Below the pieces are notes generated by a model. That model was not told the DNA's origin and did not search any database. It worked only from the letters and a program-made list of their open reading frames with translations. Made by a program: the position numbers and the translations under genes. Shown here piece after piece: positions 38,276 to 47,343 of a DNA stretch of 64,000 nucleotides. Within the stretch, counting starts at the first letter, position 1. The number at the start of each line of letters is the position of its first letter. This stretch comes from Rosenbergiella collisarenosi (GTDB lineage Bacteria > Pseudomonadota > Gammaproteobacteria > Enterobacterales > Enterobacteriaceae), in contig NZ_JABBFP010000007.1 of the NCBI RefSeq assembly GCF_018494085.1, forward strand, positions 105,623 through 169,622. The letters are read 5' to 3'.

Positions 38276-39979
38276 CTACTCTCCTTGTGGGTCACTCTCG
38301 CCTAAGAAGAAGTACCAGAGCGGAATCGACATCAATCCGGTGAATACACTGGTGTAGATGATAATCATCATACCCTGTATTGCATACATCCCGCCCGACC
38401 ATTCCGTAAAGGGAATATGATATTCATCAATAACGCCCCCTATAATCGCCCTTGTCATGACCGTACAGGTGATTAACCAAATAGCGATGACACCACGAAT
38501 AAAATGACGTTTCTTTCTCTGCTTTTGCTTCTGTTCAGCTGTCGCAAGCGGTAGCTCGTCTAGCGGCGTGAGTTGCATGGTTTTCGCCCTCTTCCAGCGT
38601 AATATGTCGATCAGTACAAAGAGTACTAGGCTTACTCCAAGAACGGGTAAGGCATAACCTACTAGTACAGCTATCACAATGACTAGGCTTCGTGTCACGA
38701 TAGGACAGTTTCGCCAAGCCTCACTTAAGGTTACTGCTGGCGAGTGATTGGCCGGGTCAGGACGGCGTACCCACCATAATCGATACCCCATGATAATCAT
38801 GGCGCAAAGTCCGAGTGCAAAAAGGGCTAACATCAGCTGGTTTACCCAGCCAAAGAGTAGCCCCATATGTGCATCCACTCCCCAGCGGGTCAATTTTGCC
38901 AGAAGCGGATAATGACGAAACTCGACGTGATCAATAACCGCCAGTGTTTTGGGGTCTAGGGCTACGGCATCTACCTGTACTGGCCAACGATGATCAATTT
39001 CGGATACCGTCCAGGTATGATGGCTATCTTTCGGTGGTCGAATTTCGATTTTGTTGGCATGAATTCCACTCTGACGAGCGGCTAACAGTATGCGGTCCCA
39101 TTCATTATCTGCCACGTTATAGGTCGGCCGAGGTGTCGGCGAGGGGGTGCTCATATCCATACCTGGCATACTCCCCATATCCATCGCTTGGTGCTCAGCG
39201 TGCGCAGTATGCGGCTGCTGTTGCGCAGGAACACCGACGATGGCGGTCACTTGAGGCGTCAACCATCCAAAAGCATGACGCATACGATTAACGTTCTCAC
39301 CCGCCCATTGCGACCACGTGATGCCAGTCGCCGAAAGAAATAACATTCCCAGCAGTAATATACCCCCCATTCGCCGATGCCAACGTTGGCTGAAACGGGA
39401 GCGACCTGCCGCCATCTTTAACCGCCGGTAAGAGGCTACCCAGAGGATCAATCCACCTACTGCGGCAATCCACATCCATGACGCAGCGAGTTCGCTATAC
39501 GCTCGCCCGATATTCCCCAGTAATAAGCTTTGATGGAGATGATCAAGTGTGGTGCGCAACGGTAATATCCCCGAGGTTCCATAGACCGTGTAGTCCCCAG
39601 TGATGGTGAGTCGATAAGGATCGACAAAGATTGCCCGCGTTTCAGAAGGTCCCAATCCAGCTTGCGAGAACTGTACGCGTGTCGTATCTGTCGCGGTAGG
39701 CGCAGGGCGTAAAGCCGTAATACTTCCGGGCGAATGTACTGCGCGCTGTGCAGCCGTAACTTGCTCGGCGAGCGAATGGGGTTTGCCGTCTGGAACGACA
39801 TTGAGGGTAGAGGCATATAGCGCGCGCTCTACACCCGGCGTTACCACATATAGCATCCCCGTTAATGACGCGATAAAAATAAATGGGCCAACAAATAGGC
39901 CAATATAGAAATGTAAACGACGTAGCAGTAGCATAAATGCACTAGTGTTATCCGACGTCATTTTTACAGAGTGAGTCAT
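38276..39979 (-). CDS. PepSY-associated membrane protein with extra C-terminal two-helix module
   Basis: A 567-residue inner-membrane protein of the PepSY/PiuB type, often tied to iron or copper reduction and siderophore processing. From the N-terminus: a helix (about 20-45, FYIGLFVGPFIFIASLTGML), a PepSY-like periplasmic part, a helix near residue 165, the typical RRMGGILLLGMLFLSATGIT helix, a Met/His-rich stretch (about 260-285, with MDMGSMPGMDM) likely to bind metal, a second PepSY region, and more helices. After residue about 475 comes a charged linker (KQKQRKKRH) and an additional two-helix segment not expected in the family. I chose the ATG at 39979; a TTG 18 bases upstream is less likely. 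Next to a DUF2946 gene. Confidence 0.8.
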   Translation of the reverse strand: MTHSVKMTSDNTSAFMLLLRRLHFYIGLFVGPFIFIASLTGMLYVVTPGVERALYASTLNVVPDGKPHSLAEQVTAAQRAVHSPGSITALRPAPTATDTTRVQFSQAGLGPSETRAIFVDPYRLTITGDYTVYGTSGILPLRTTLDHLHQSLLLGNIGRAYSELAASWMWIAAVGGLILWVASYRRLKMAAGRSRFSQRWHRRMGGILLLGMLFLSATGITWSQWAGENVNRMRHAFGWLTPQVTAIVGVPAQQQPHTAHAEHQAMDMGSMPGMDMSTPSPTPRPTYNVADNEWDRILLAARQSGIHANKIEIRPPKDSHHTWTVSEIDHRWPVQVDAVALDPKTLAVIDHVEFRHYPLLAKLTRWGVDAHMGLLFGWVNQLMLALFALGLCAMIIMGYRLWWVRRPDPANHSPAVTLSEAWRNCPIVTRSLVIVIAVLVGYALPVLGVSLVLFVLIDILRWKRAKTMQLTPLDELPLATAEQKQKQRKKRHFIRGVIAIWLITCTVMTRAIIGGVIDEYHIPFTEWSGGMYAIQGMMIIIYTSVFTGLMSIPLWYFFLGESDPQGE

Positions 39980-40034
39980 AGCGATCTCGCTTGTCAAAAA
40001 GAAAGTCTACGCACTTCATTGAGTGCAGCGTTGA

Positions 40035-40454
40035 TTAACTTAAGACGCGCGGGGGGCCTCTTGATAGCCGTGGCGGATAACAGGGAAGTAGAACGATTGT
40101 TCGGTAGGGTAAGTATGGGGAAAATCGGGATAATGCCGTGATTAGCCAAAGCACCGCGGCGGCGATCCACGCGAAGAAGGGAAAGTGGACCAATAACTCA
40201 CAGTAGCCACAGAGCATTCCTGACTCAGGTGACATAGTATGGTCGCCCTTCTGCATAGCCATACCGTGCGGCATGTCCATCCCTGGCATCTCTTCGTTAT
40301 TCATCCTTTGCGCATGAGTTTCAGCAGCAGTTAGGAGTGATTGGGAATGAGAGAGATAGAGTGACAAGGAGATCAGCGGGGCGATAAACAGCAGTAAAAT
40401 CGACAGTATTGCAGATACTGCTGCGAGTCGATATTTCACCGGTGTTAGGAACAT
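40035..40454 (-). CDS. DUF2946-type small membrane protein, Met/His-rich
   Basis: A 139-residue protein with two predicted membrane helices (about 12-34 and 90-110). Between them lie a Met/His-rich stretch (MPGMDMPHGMAM, about 56-67) and a CxxC (CGYC, near 82-85), a combination suggesting copper or another soft metal. The C-terminal RGPPR matches the end of DUF2946 proteins, which are commonly found next to PepSY proteins and TonB receptors. It lies 55 bp ahead of the PepSY gene on the same strand and likely shares its transcript. Its function is not known. Confidence 0.7.
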   Translation of the reverse strand: MFLTPVKYRLAAVSAILSILLLFIAPLISLSLYLSHSQSLLTAAETHAQRMNNEEMPGMDMPHGMAMQKGDHTMSPESGMLCGYCELLVHFPFFAWIAAAVLWLITALSRFSPYLPYRTIVLLPCYPPRLSRGPPRVLS

Positions 40455-40525
40455 GAGCGCTGTCTATTTATTATCAAAGCCTTGGGACCTGAGTATAAAC
40501 CGTCCCAAGACAAAGACGTTAGTGA

Positions 40526-41029
40526 TTAATGCGCGGACTTATCGTGGCGGGATAATTTATCTAAATATCCCATCACGAATGCTGAAAAGACGAAGGTCAC
40601 ATGCAGAATGACGTACCAGAGTATTTTACTGTTTTCAATGGTGCGTACTTCCATAAAAACGCGTAATAAATGGATTGAGGAAATCGCCACGATAGAGGCG
40701 GCAACTTTATTTTTTAACGACCCAGCATCCATCTTCCCCAGCCAGCTTAGTTTTTCTTTGCTCTCATCTATATCCAGTCGCGAAATAAAGTTTTCATAAC
40801 CCGATAGCATCACCATAATCAGTAATCCTCCTACCAACGACATATCGATCAACGAGAGGAGAAGTAAGATGAGATCATTTTCGCTAACCGAGAAGAGCTC
40901 AGGGAGGACATGGATGACTTCTTGGAAAAATTTTACGGTTAATGCGAGTAATCCAATCGATAGACCAAAGTAGACAGGTGCCAGGATCCAGCGAGTGGCA
41001 TACATTAAATTTTCGACAAAACGTTCCAT
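40526..41029 (-). CDS. YqhA-family inner membrane protein (UPF0114)
   Basis: A 167-residue protein with three or four predicted membrane helices, matching the UPF0114/YqhA family (E. coli YqhA 164 aa): [20 protein letters not shown] at the start, [20 protein letters not shown] in the middle, and a basic C-terminus ending in a membrane helix. The function is unknown. I chose the ATG at 41027-41029 since family members begin with this sequence; upstream codons add 22 unconserved residues. It is separated by 71 bp from the DUF2946 gene and 79 bp from the ABC exporter gene on the same strand. Confidence 0.85.
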   Translation of the reverse strand: MERFVENLMYATRWILAPVYFGLSIGLLALTVKFFQEVIHVLPELFSVSENDLILLLLSLIDMSLVGGLLIMVMLSGYENFISRLDIDESKEKLSWLGKMDAGSLKNKVAASIVAISSIHLLRVFMEVRTIENSKILWYVILHVTFVFSAFVMGYLDKLSRHDKSAH

Positions 41030-41108
41030 AATTATCCAAGCAACTAAAAAGAAGTGTGGGTCATTGTAGCAAATTGAATGCCTAAACTGACCCACTAATC
41101 GTTATCGA

Positions 41109-42944
41109 TTACTCATCAACGCCGACGAACCCGCCCGTTTGACGCTGCCATAAACGCGCATATATACCCTGTTGCGCCAAGAGTTGCTGGTGCGTACCTT
41201 GTTCAGCGATACGACCCTGATGTAGGACGATCAGCCGATCCATCCGGGCAATCGTTGAAAGACGGTGTGCAATGGCGATGACCGTTTTACCACTCATTAG
41301 AGATTCTAAACTTTCTTGGATGGCGGCTTCTACTTCCGAGTCTAACGCGGAGGTCGCTTCGTCCATAATGAGTATCGGTGCATTTTTCAGTAAGACGCGC
41401 GCTATTGCGATACGCTGACGCTGACCGCCGGAGAGTTTCACACCCCGTTCACCGACTTGTGCGTCAAGTCCCACACGCCCTTCGTTATCGGAGAGTTGTG
41501 GAATAAACTCATCGGCCCGTGCACCGAGTATCGCTGACGCAAGTTCTTCTTCCGTGGCGTTCGGACGTCCATAGAGTAGGTTGTCACGAATCGAACGGTG
41601 CAGGAGAGAAGTATCCTGTGTGATCATCCCTATTTGGCTGCGTAAGCTATCCTGAGTCACCGTGGCAATATTTTGCTGATCAATACTGATCTGTCCGTCG
41701 TCGACATCGTACATTCTCAGTAACAGGTTAACGAGCGTCGATTTCCCAGCACCCGATGAGCCAATTAACCCGATTTTTTCGCCAGGATGAAGGGTTAAGT
41801 TCAATCCATCGATAATGGTTCGCTCTTTAGAATAACCGAAACGCACGTGGTCAAAGACGATTTCGCCTTGTGTTACCTTCAACTGTTGCGCGGTGGGGCT
41901 ATCCTGCACGCTCAACGGCTGAGAAACGGTTTTCATCCCATCTTGTACGGTACCTATATTATCGAAGATGCCGTTCACGACCCACATTATCCAGCCTGAC
42001 ATGTTAACCAGACGAATAACCAGTCCTGTGGCGAGCGCAATCGCTCCTACAGAGATTAGCGACTGACTCCAGAGCCATAACGCAAGCCCGGTAGTCGTAA
42101 CGATAAGCGCCCCATTCATCGTAGAGAGGGTGACGTCCATAGCCGTAATCATACGTCCCGCTAACTGTGTCTTTTCAGTCTGATCCTGTAGGGTTTCTCG
42201 TGCGTTTTGCTCTTCCAGTGCGCTGTGCGCAAAGAGTTTTAAGGTCGCTATATTGGTGTAACCATCGACAATAAAGCCCATTAATTTGGAGCGTGCTTCT
42301 GAAGAAACGACAGAGCGTTGCTTTACTTTCGGTACGAAATAGCGCAGTGCCGCAACGTAGACAATCATCCAGATAATGAGTGGAACCATTAGCTTCCAGT
42401 CGGTCTCTGCAAAAAGTACCAGAGAGGTCACGGCATAGATCACTACATGCCAAATTGCATCCACCAGCTGCACCGCAGAATCGCGTACAGAATTACCGGT
42501 CTGCATGATCCGTTGTGCAATACGCCCCGCAAAGTCTCCTTGGAAGAAGGAGAGGCTTTGGCGTAACACGTAGCGATGGTTCTGCCAGCGGATCATGCTC
42601 GTCATGCGGGGATTAATTGTTTGATGGATAAGTAAATCGTGCAACCAGATCATCACAGGACGAATAAGTAACGCTACCGCGCCCATCCATAACAGGATTG
42701 GCCAATGTTGATGGAAGAGTGTGGCCGGCTGGCTCTGGTTAACTAAATCGATGATAGTACTAAGGTAGCTAAATAGCGCGACTTCAATAAGTGCGCCCAA
42801 GAAACCAACAACCAGTAATGCCGCAAAGCACGGCCACACTTGGCGTAGGTAGTAAAGATAGAAAGCGCCAATGTCCTTAGGCGGTGCGAGGCTTGGCGGC
42901 TCGCGAAAAATATCAATTAATCGTTCAAAACGCTCAGAAATCAT
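41109..42944 (-). CDS. ABC exporter, fused permease and ATPase
   Basis: A 611-residue half-transporter with six N-terminal membrane helices (about 35-330) and a C-terminal nucleotide-binding domain (about 360-605). Walker A is GSSGAGKS, the Q-loop ITQDTSLLHRSI, the signature LSGGQRQRIAIARVLL, Walker B ILIMDEATSALDS and the H-loop AIAHRLST, so the ATPase should be active. Such exporters (multidrug or lipid type) work as dimers and the substrate cannot be told. The N-terminal SERFERLIDIFREPPSLAPP is typical of a subfamily widespread in proteobacteria that acts in multidrug or peptide export. It is upstream of the YqhA-like gene, same strand; no regulator adjoins it. Confidence 0.88.
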   Translation of the reverse strand: MISERFERLIDIFREPPSLAPPKDIGAFYLYYLRQVWPCFAALLVVGFLGALIEVALFSYLSTIIDLVNQSQPATLFHQHWPILLWMGAVALLIRPVMIWLHDLLIHQTINPRMTSMIRWQNHRYVLRQSLSFFQGDFAGRIAQRIMQTGNSVRDSAVQLVDAIWHVVIYAVTSLVLFAETDWKLMVPLIIWMIVYVAALRYFVPKVKQRSVVSSEARSKLMGFIVDGYTNIATLKLFAHSALEEQNARETLQDQTEKTQLAGRMITAMDVTLSTMNGALIVTTTGLALWLWSQSLISVGAIALATGLVIRLVNMSGWIMWVVNGIFDNIGTVQDGMKTVSQPLSVQDSPTAQQLKVTQGEIVFDHVRFGYSKERTIIDGLNLTLHPGEKIGLIGSSGAGKSTLVNLLLRMYDVDDGQISIDQQNIATVTQDSLRSQIGMITQDTSLLHRSIRDNLLYGRPNATEEELASAILGARADEFIPQLSDNEGRVGLDAQVGERGVKLSGGQRQRIAIARVLLKNAPILIMDEATSALDSEVEAAIQESLESLMSGKTVIAIAHRLSTIARMDRLIVLHQGRIAEQGTHQQLLAQQGIYARLWQRQTGGFVGVDE

Positions 42945-43115
42945 AACTATATCGACTCTACGCAGTGCATGAACTAATAAGTTTACTTTAAAAAAGGCTT
43001 AACTTCCGCCTCAAGCGGAGAATATTGGTCGCGACCTACGCAGAGACTCAGAAGATAACCAGCCCTCGATTAAGAGGCTGGCTTCATAAAAAGTGTCGTG
43101 AAGATAAATCGTCGA

Positions 43116-43478
43116 TTATTTTATGGTGATGAGGACGTCTTTCTCTTTCCACGAGGTTTTGTCGAAAGAGCGGCCATAGATCAGCTGTAACGTTCCGGTT
43201 CCAGCGTGTTGAGCGATAAAGGTGAACGTCTGTTTTCCTGGGCAACCCACCGCGCCCTTCGGACAGTCAGAGGTTTGTTGATAATCGCTTGCCACAAAAA
43301 TTAACTCGGGTGGGAGCTGCTTTATCATCCACTGGTAACCGGTAGTAGGATTACTTTCCACCGCTAACTCGACCACTTTACCTTTCACACCGGTAAGTGT
43401 CTGCGGGATAGGAGTGGCAAATACAGAAAACGCTGAACACATTAAGGCGCCTACTAATAATTTCTTACTTATTTTCAT
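43116..43478 (-). CDS. Chagasin-like (I42 family) cysteine protease inhibitor
   Basis: A 120-residue secreted protein: basic start MKISKKLL, a hydrophobic stretch and likely cleavage after FA at residue 22, giving a periplasmic domain of about 98 residues. The NPTTGY motif (about 42-47) is the hallmark of chagasin-type inhibitors of papain-like proteases. A second loop that normally reads RPW or RPF is here RSF (in LIYGRSFDKTSW), so binding may differ. Two cysteines (TSDCPKGAVGC) probably form a disulfide. The natural target is not known. It lies 36 bp upstream of nothing on its strand except mntP, which it follows; both are minus-strand genes and could be cotranscribed. Confidence 0.75.
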   Translation of the reverse strand: MKISKKLLVGALMCSAFSVFATPIPQTLTGVKGKVVELAVESNPTTGYQWMIKQLPPELIFVASDYQQTSDCPKGAVGCPGKQTFTFIAQHAGTGTLQLIYGRSFDKTSWKEKDVLITIK

Positions 43479-43514
43479 ACTTCCTCACTATAGAGGTGCA
43501 AACTAGTTGAGTGC

Positions 43515-44087
43515 TCAGCCTAGTAGGCCAAGGTGCTCAACTAAAATCGATGTACCAATCCCGATGAGCACAACACCGCCTAGGATCTCGGCCCATTTCC
43601 CGAGTACTGGGCCGATAAAACGCCCAATCAGCATACCTGTGGTTGCCATGATGGTCGTGCTTATCCCAATGGTCAATGCAGTCAGGACGATATTAACTTG
43701 AAGGAAGGCTAGCCCAACACCTACCGCTAACGCATCTAAACTTGTCGCCACCGCCGTGAGGGCGAGTACCATAAACCCGTGACGCTCTGGCTGAGCGATG
43801 TCTTCATCATTACGTTGGCGAAGCCCGCCAATTACCATCCGTCCGCCCAAAACCGTAAGTAATACGAAGGCAATCCAGTGGTCCCAAGCCATGACATATT
43901 TACTTGCGGCAAGGCCCAACGCCCAACCGATCAGCGGGGTAAGTGTTTCGATAACCCCGAAGATCAACCCTGTTCGTAGTGCTTCTTTCCAAGTGACTTG
44001 CTTGAGAACGGCGCCCTTGCCTAATGCAGCAGCAAAAGCATCCATAGACATGCCTAAGGCCAAGATAAGTGTCGTAAGTATGTTCAT
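43515..44087 (-). CDS. mntP: Manganese efflux pump MntP
   Basis: Inner-membrane Mn2+ exporter of 190 residues (E. coli MntP/YebN 188), with six predicted helices as two DUF204 repeats. The metal-path aspartates are in [14 protein letters not shown] (about 13-26) and in [14 protein letters not shown], symmetrically placed. It protects against manganese excess. An MntR-type box stands about 115 bp upstream. I looked for the Mn2+ riboswitch (yybP-ykoY) known in the E. coli mntP leader and could not recognise it. Confidence 0.95.
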   Translation of the reverse strand: MNILTTLILALGMSMDAFAAALGKGAVLKQVTWKEALRTGLIFGVIETLTPLIGWALGLAASKYVMAWDHWIAFVLLTVLGGRMVIGGLRQRNDEDIAQPERHGFMVLALTAVATSLDALAVGVGLAFLQVNIVLTALTIGISTTIMATTGMLIGRFIGPVLGKWAEILGGVVLIGIGTSILVEHLGLLG

Positions 44088-44200
44088 AGTGATCAGAGTT
44101 ATTAATAAAGTAACAGTAATATTCGATACGAGAATTCGTTTTACACGGAGTCTATCACGTTATCATTAAAATAAAAAAGCAATAAAATCATGCAGTTAAG

Positions 44201-44216
44201 TATAGCAAAGGCTATA
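44201..44216. promoter_or_regulatory. Candidate MntR box
   Basis: TATAGCAAAGGCTATA is an inverted repeat (TATAGC, AAAG, GCTATA) that matches the core of the E. coli MntR operator as I remember it (ATAGCAAAGGCTAT). It lies 113 bp ahead of mntP and 115 bp ahead of the divergent small membrane protein gene, so either or both could be under manganese control. Confidence 0.7.
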
Positions 44217-44331
44217 ACTTTAACCCTCCTACATAAACGAGGCGCAAGCCGAGGATATTCTTGGTAAAATTATTTTTTTGAATCAGGCTCGATTATCCTA
44301 GCCTTCGTCTTTAAGAAAATATGAGTCCCAT

Positions 44332-44580
44332 ATGAAAAACCCTCTTGAAACACTATTCATACCGGCCGGAATTTTGCTATTAGGTTTTCTGTCTGCGCTA
44401 TTACTTCCCGTGCCTAGCTTTGGTCTTAGCCTCGCTCAAACCATGATGAAAGTATTTCACTTGATGGATCTTAATCAACTCTACACTATCGTCTTCGCAC
44501 TCTGGTTTCTCTTCTTAGGTACCGTCGAATATTTTCTTATTCGTTTTATTTGGCGGCGTTTTATTGCCTCTGCAGCGTAG
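44332..44580 (+). CDS. Small two-helix inner membrane protein
   Basis: An 82-residue protein with two predicted membrane helices (about 8-30 and 50-72) and a basic end (RFIWRRF). It resembles short uncharacterised enterobacterial membrane proteins (DUF1158-like by memory, uncertain). The reading frame is compact and its start at 44332 has no strong ribosome site. It is divergent from mntP and shares an MntR box with it, so a role in manganese stress is possible. The function is unknown. Confidence 0.65.
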   Translation: MKNPLETLFIPAGILLLGFLSALLLPVPSFGLSLAQTMMKVFHLMDLNQLYTIVFALWFLFLGTVEYFLIRFIWRRFIASAA

Positions 44581-44958
44581 GCAAAAAGTGTTGGTTTTAA
44601 CACTTAATTAACTGTTTTTTGACAATGAGCAATTTATGTTTGATACAAAAAAACAAACCTTTATTATCAATAGGTTAATTAATTTCACCTAAATAAACAA
44701 AGGCCGATGGGTGTCGGGCCTATTAATGGATTATATAACAATAAAAAATAGTTAAATCACTGTAAAACATAAGAAAAAATAAATTTTATTTCCAATTTTA
44801 AGCTTACTGTTTCTTATTCTCCTTCCAAAAAAATACTTTAGCGCTAGTGTTTAAATTCGACAGGGAAATGTTATATTTATCGATATCTTACCGATAGCTT
44901 CATTTTCCGTCACCACGCTGTAAGCGGATATACGCATTACAGAAGAGGATATTGCCTC
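44581..44958. other. Non-coding AT-rich gap before mqo
   Basis: These 378 bp hold no convincing gene. A 7-bp hairpin (44586-44592 with 44599-44605) may end the small membrane protein transcript. GTTAATTAAT at 44674-44683 resembles part of an ArcA site. A GAGGA ribosome site lies nine bases before mqo. I could not place a definite promoter. Confidence 0.6.
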
Positions 44959-46584
44959 ATGTCGAAACCATCACTACATCTACCACTCTCTATGAGTGCG
45001 AGCCCTGCTATGACTGCGAATACACCCGAATCATCCCCTCTTGATATGCTACTCATTGGCGCAGGAGTTATGAGCGCAACACTGGGAACACTTCTACAAG
45101 AGGTAGAACCCACTTGGCGCATTGAAATGGTCGAGCGCCTGCCGGGTGTAGCTGAAGAATCGTCTAATGGCTGGAACAATGCCGGTACCGGTCATTCTGC
45201 GTTAGCTGAATTGAACTATACCCCGCAACGTACAGATGGCTCGATTGATATCTCTAAGGCAGTGTCGATTAATGAAGCATTCCTCGTATCTCGGCAATTT
45301 TGGGCCTCCCTCGTCGAACAGGGACGGCTGGAAGAGCCACATAGCTTTATTAATACCACCCCGCATATGAGTTTTGTATGGGGGGATGACAATGTTAATT
45401 TCTTACGCAAGCGTGCAGAAAGTCTGAAGACTAGTTGTTTATTCCGTGGAATGGCGTTTTCCGATAGTCCTGAACAAATTCAGCAATGGGCGCCACTGAT
45501 TATGAAAGGTCGTCGGCCAGGTGAAAACGTTGCCGCAACGCATTCACCGTTCGGTACAGACGTCAATTTTGGCGAGCTAACCAAACAACTTATCGCCAGT
45601 CTGAGCAAACACGAGAGTTTTCGTTTATCGCTTCGCCAAGAAGTTCGGACGATAACACGTTTAGAGAATGGTTTATGGCAAGTGACGCTACAGAACCTGA
45701 TGAATAATACTTCGCGTACGCTGACTGCAAAGCATATCTTTATTGGAGCAGGCGGTGGAGCTTTACCTCTCCTGCAGAAGACGGGTATTGAGGAAGCAAA
45801 AAAATTCGCTGGTTTTCCAGTCGGCGGCTCCTTCTTAGTCACCGAGAACCCCACTTTAGTCCAGCAGCATCTGGCTAAAGTTTATGGTAAGGCCAGCGTT
45901 GGCGCGCCGCCGATGTCCGTTCCGCACGTAGATACGCGAGTACTCGATGGCAAGCAAGTATTATTGTTTGGCCCATTTGCGACCTTCTCGACCAAGTTTT
46001 TAAAACAAGGCTCACTACTCGATATGTTCGGCTCGATGACACCCAATAATATCGTCCCTATGATGCAAGTCGGGGCGCGTAATTTTGGCTTGGTGAAATA
46101 TCTTATCGGGCAAGTACTGTTAAGCGATAAAGACCGTCTCAACGCGCTACGGGAATATGTACCGCACGCTAAGGCTGAAGATTGGCGTCTTGTCGTTGCA
46201 GGTCAACGAGTACAAGTTATCGAAAATGATGGCAATAAAGGCGGAACGCTGAAACTTGGAACTGAGATTATTACATCTAAAGATGGGACTATCTCGGCCC
46301 TACTCGGAGCCTCGCCTGGCGCTTCTACCGCGGCGCAAGCAATGCTCGATCTGATGGGACGGATCTTTAAGGATCAGATCGTTTCAGAAGGTTGGCAGCA
46401 GAAGATAAAGCAGCTGATCCCCTATTGGAACACCGCGCTTAACGAGGATAAACCAGCCACTGAACAGGTACTCAAACATACCAGTGAAGTATTGGGTCTT
46501 GCTTATCCTGAACCTGAAGGCGAGCCACTCGTTGAGGGCGTAACAACTCATTCAGTGGCGCAAGCCGAACCTATGCTTTCGTAA
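44959..46584 (+). CDS. mqo: Malate:quinone oxidoreductase
   Basis: FAD-dependent peripheral membrane enzyme that oxidises malate to oxaloacetate and reduces quinone. The 541-residue protein (E. coli 548) has the dinucleotide-binding motif [23 protein letters not shown] at about 31-53, followed by [16 protein letters not shown] and further on [17 protein letters not shown]. The start has a GAGGA ribosome site, though in-frame ATGs at residues 12 and 18 cannot be excluded. It is monocistronic and complements the fumarase at 6.2 kb in the TCA cycle. Confidence 0.95.
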   Translation: MSKPSLHLPLSMSASPAMTANTPESSPLDMLLIGAGVMSATLGTLLQEVEPTWRIEMVERLPGVAEESSNGWNNAGTGHSALAELNYTPQRTDGSIDISKAVSINEAFLVSRQFWASLVEQGRLEEPHSFINTTPHMSFVWGDDNVNFLRKRAESLKTSCLFRGMAFSDSPEQIQQWAPLIMKGRRPGENVAATHSPFGTDVNFGELTKQLIASLSKHESFRLSLRQEVRTITRLENGLWQVTLQNLMNNTSRTLTAKHIFIGAGGGALPLLQKTGIEEAKKFAGFPVGGSFLVTENPTLVQQHLAKVYGKASVGAPPMSVPHVDTRVLDGKQVLLFGPFATFSTKFLKQGSLLDMFGSMTPNNIVPMMQVGARNFGLVKYLIGQVLLSDKDRLNALREYVPHAKAEDWRLVVAGQRVQVIENDGNKGGTLKLGTEIITSKDGTISALLGASPGASTAAQAMLDLMGRIFKDQIVSEGWQQKIKQLIPYWNTALNEDKPATEQVLKHTSEVLGLAYPEPEGEPLVEGVTTHSVAQAEPMLS

Positions 46585-46592
46585 TTCATCAA

Positions 46593-46620
46593 GGCCTGCT
46601 CTTCGCAGGCCACTCTTTCT
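46593..46620 (+). terminator. Terminator of mqo
   Basis: A 7-bp GC-rich stem (GGCCTGC at 46593-46599 with 46605-46611), a 5-nt loop and a pyrimidine-rich tail. It occupies the short convergent gap between mqo and the LysE-type gene. Confidence 0.7.
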
Positions 46621-47203
46621 ACGCCTTAATCACTTCTACCAACATCCAACTGGCGGTCATCACTAAGGTTAGCGCCATCACGCTATTGAATACCCAGCGT
46701 TTATTTGCGTCCTGTAAAAGACCACTCATCTTATCGCCTAACATCGCCCAAATCACGACGCAAGGTAGCGTCATTAGGCCGTAGCTCAATAACATCCAGC
46801 TCAGGGGAATGTTTGCCGCATAAACGAGCGCGACATTTAAGCACATTAGCCAAGCCTTTGGGTTAACGGCTTGGAATAAGACTGCGCCCACAAAACTCAT
46901 CGGTGCAGAGGCCTGTGTTAACTGGGGGGCTGAAGAGCGGAAAATTTTCCAAGCAAGCCAAAATAAGTATCCGCTTCCCAATAAAGTCAGTGGGATGCGG
47001 ATTACTGCCATCCAATGCAATAATTGTTCAAAGGCTAGGATGGACAATAAGAGCTGAATAAGACATCCAGCGATGATCCCCAGAACCATAGGTAAGGTTT
47101 TTTTTAAACCGTAGTTCACACCAGATGTCGCCAACATCACATTGTTGGGACCCGGTGTGACCGACATAACGACGACATAACTGATGTAAGAAGGATCAAG
47201 CAT
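46619..47203 (-). CDS. LysE/RhtB-family amino acid exporter
   Basis: A 194-residue, six-helix inner-membrane exporter. The N-terminal VVVMSVTPGPNNVMLATSGVNYGLKK carries the family signature PGPNN (residues about 17-21), and AVLFQAVNPKAWL is the conserved middle element. Substrate is unknown; relatives export threonine, homoserine, lysine, cysteine or their analogues. It diverges from a MocR-type regulator gene, whose intergenic region has a long inverted repeat. This arrangement is common for exporters induced by the amino acid they expel. Confidence 0.88.
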   Translation of the reverse strand: MLDPSYISYVVVMSVTPGPNNVMLATSGVNYGLKKTLPMVLGIIAGCLIQLLLSILAFEQLLHWMAVIRIPLTLLGSGYLFWLAWKIFRSSAPQLTQASAPMSFVGAVLFQAVNPKAWLMCLNVALVYAANIPLSWMLLSYGLMTLPCVVIWAMLGDKMSGLLQDANKRWVFNSVMALTLVMTASWMLVEVIKA

Positions 47204-47283
47204 GATGGGTATCCTGCAAAAAAGATTGAGGCTATGCTACATCAGCGATAAAGACGGTAACAGAGACAAAAAATGATTATTGT

Positions 47284-47321
47284 AATGAGTACAATTTTTA
47301 TTATAGTTAATTGTACTCATT
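47284..47321. promoter_or_regulatory. 13-bp inverted repeat, likely MocR operator
   Basis: AATGAGTACAATT at 47284-47296 is repeated exactly in reverse complement at 47309-47321, with 12 bp between. It fills the region between the divergent lysE-like and mocR-like genes, 23 bp before the latter's start. The -10-like TATAGT lies within the spacer. It fits an operator for autoregulation and for control of the exporter. Confidence 0.65.
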
Positions 47322-47343
47322 AAATAAGGGATAAGGTGTATCC

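Noticed and set aside
43060..43083. Hairpin between the I42 inhibitor and the ABC exporter gene
   Set aside because: Stem has a bulge and no T run on either strand, so it cannot be called a terminator with confidence.
44088..44331. Mn2+ riboswitch (yybP-ykoY) ahead of mntP
   Set aside because: Searched for the conserved loop sequences on the minus strand and did not find them; only the MntR box is supported.
44581..44958. Possible small gene or sRNA before mqo
   Set aside because: No frame of useful size or ribosome site; hairpins are weak and lack T runs, so only a non-coding region is reported.
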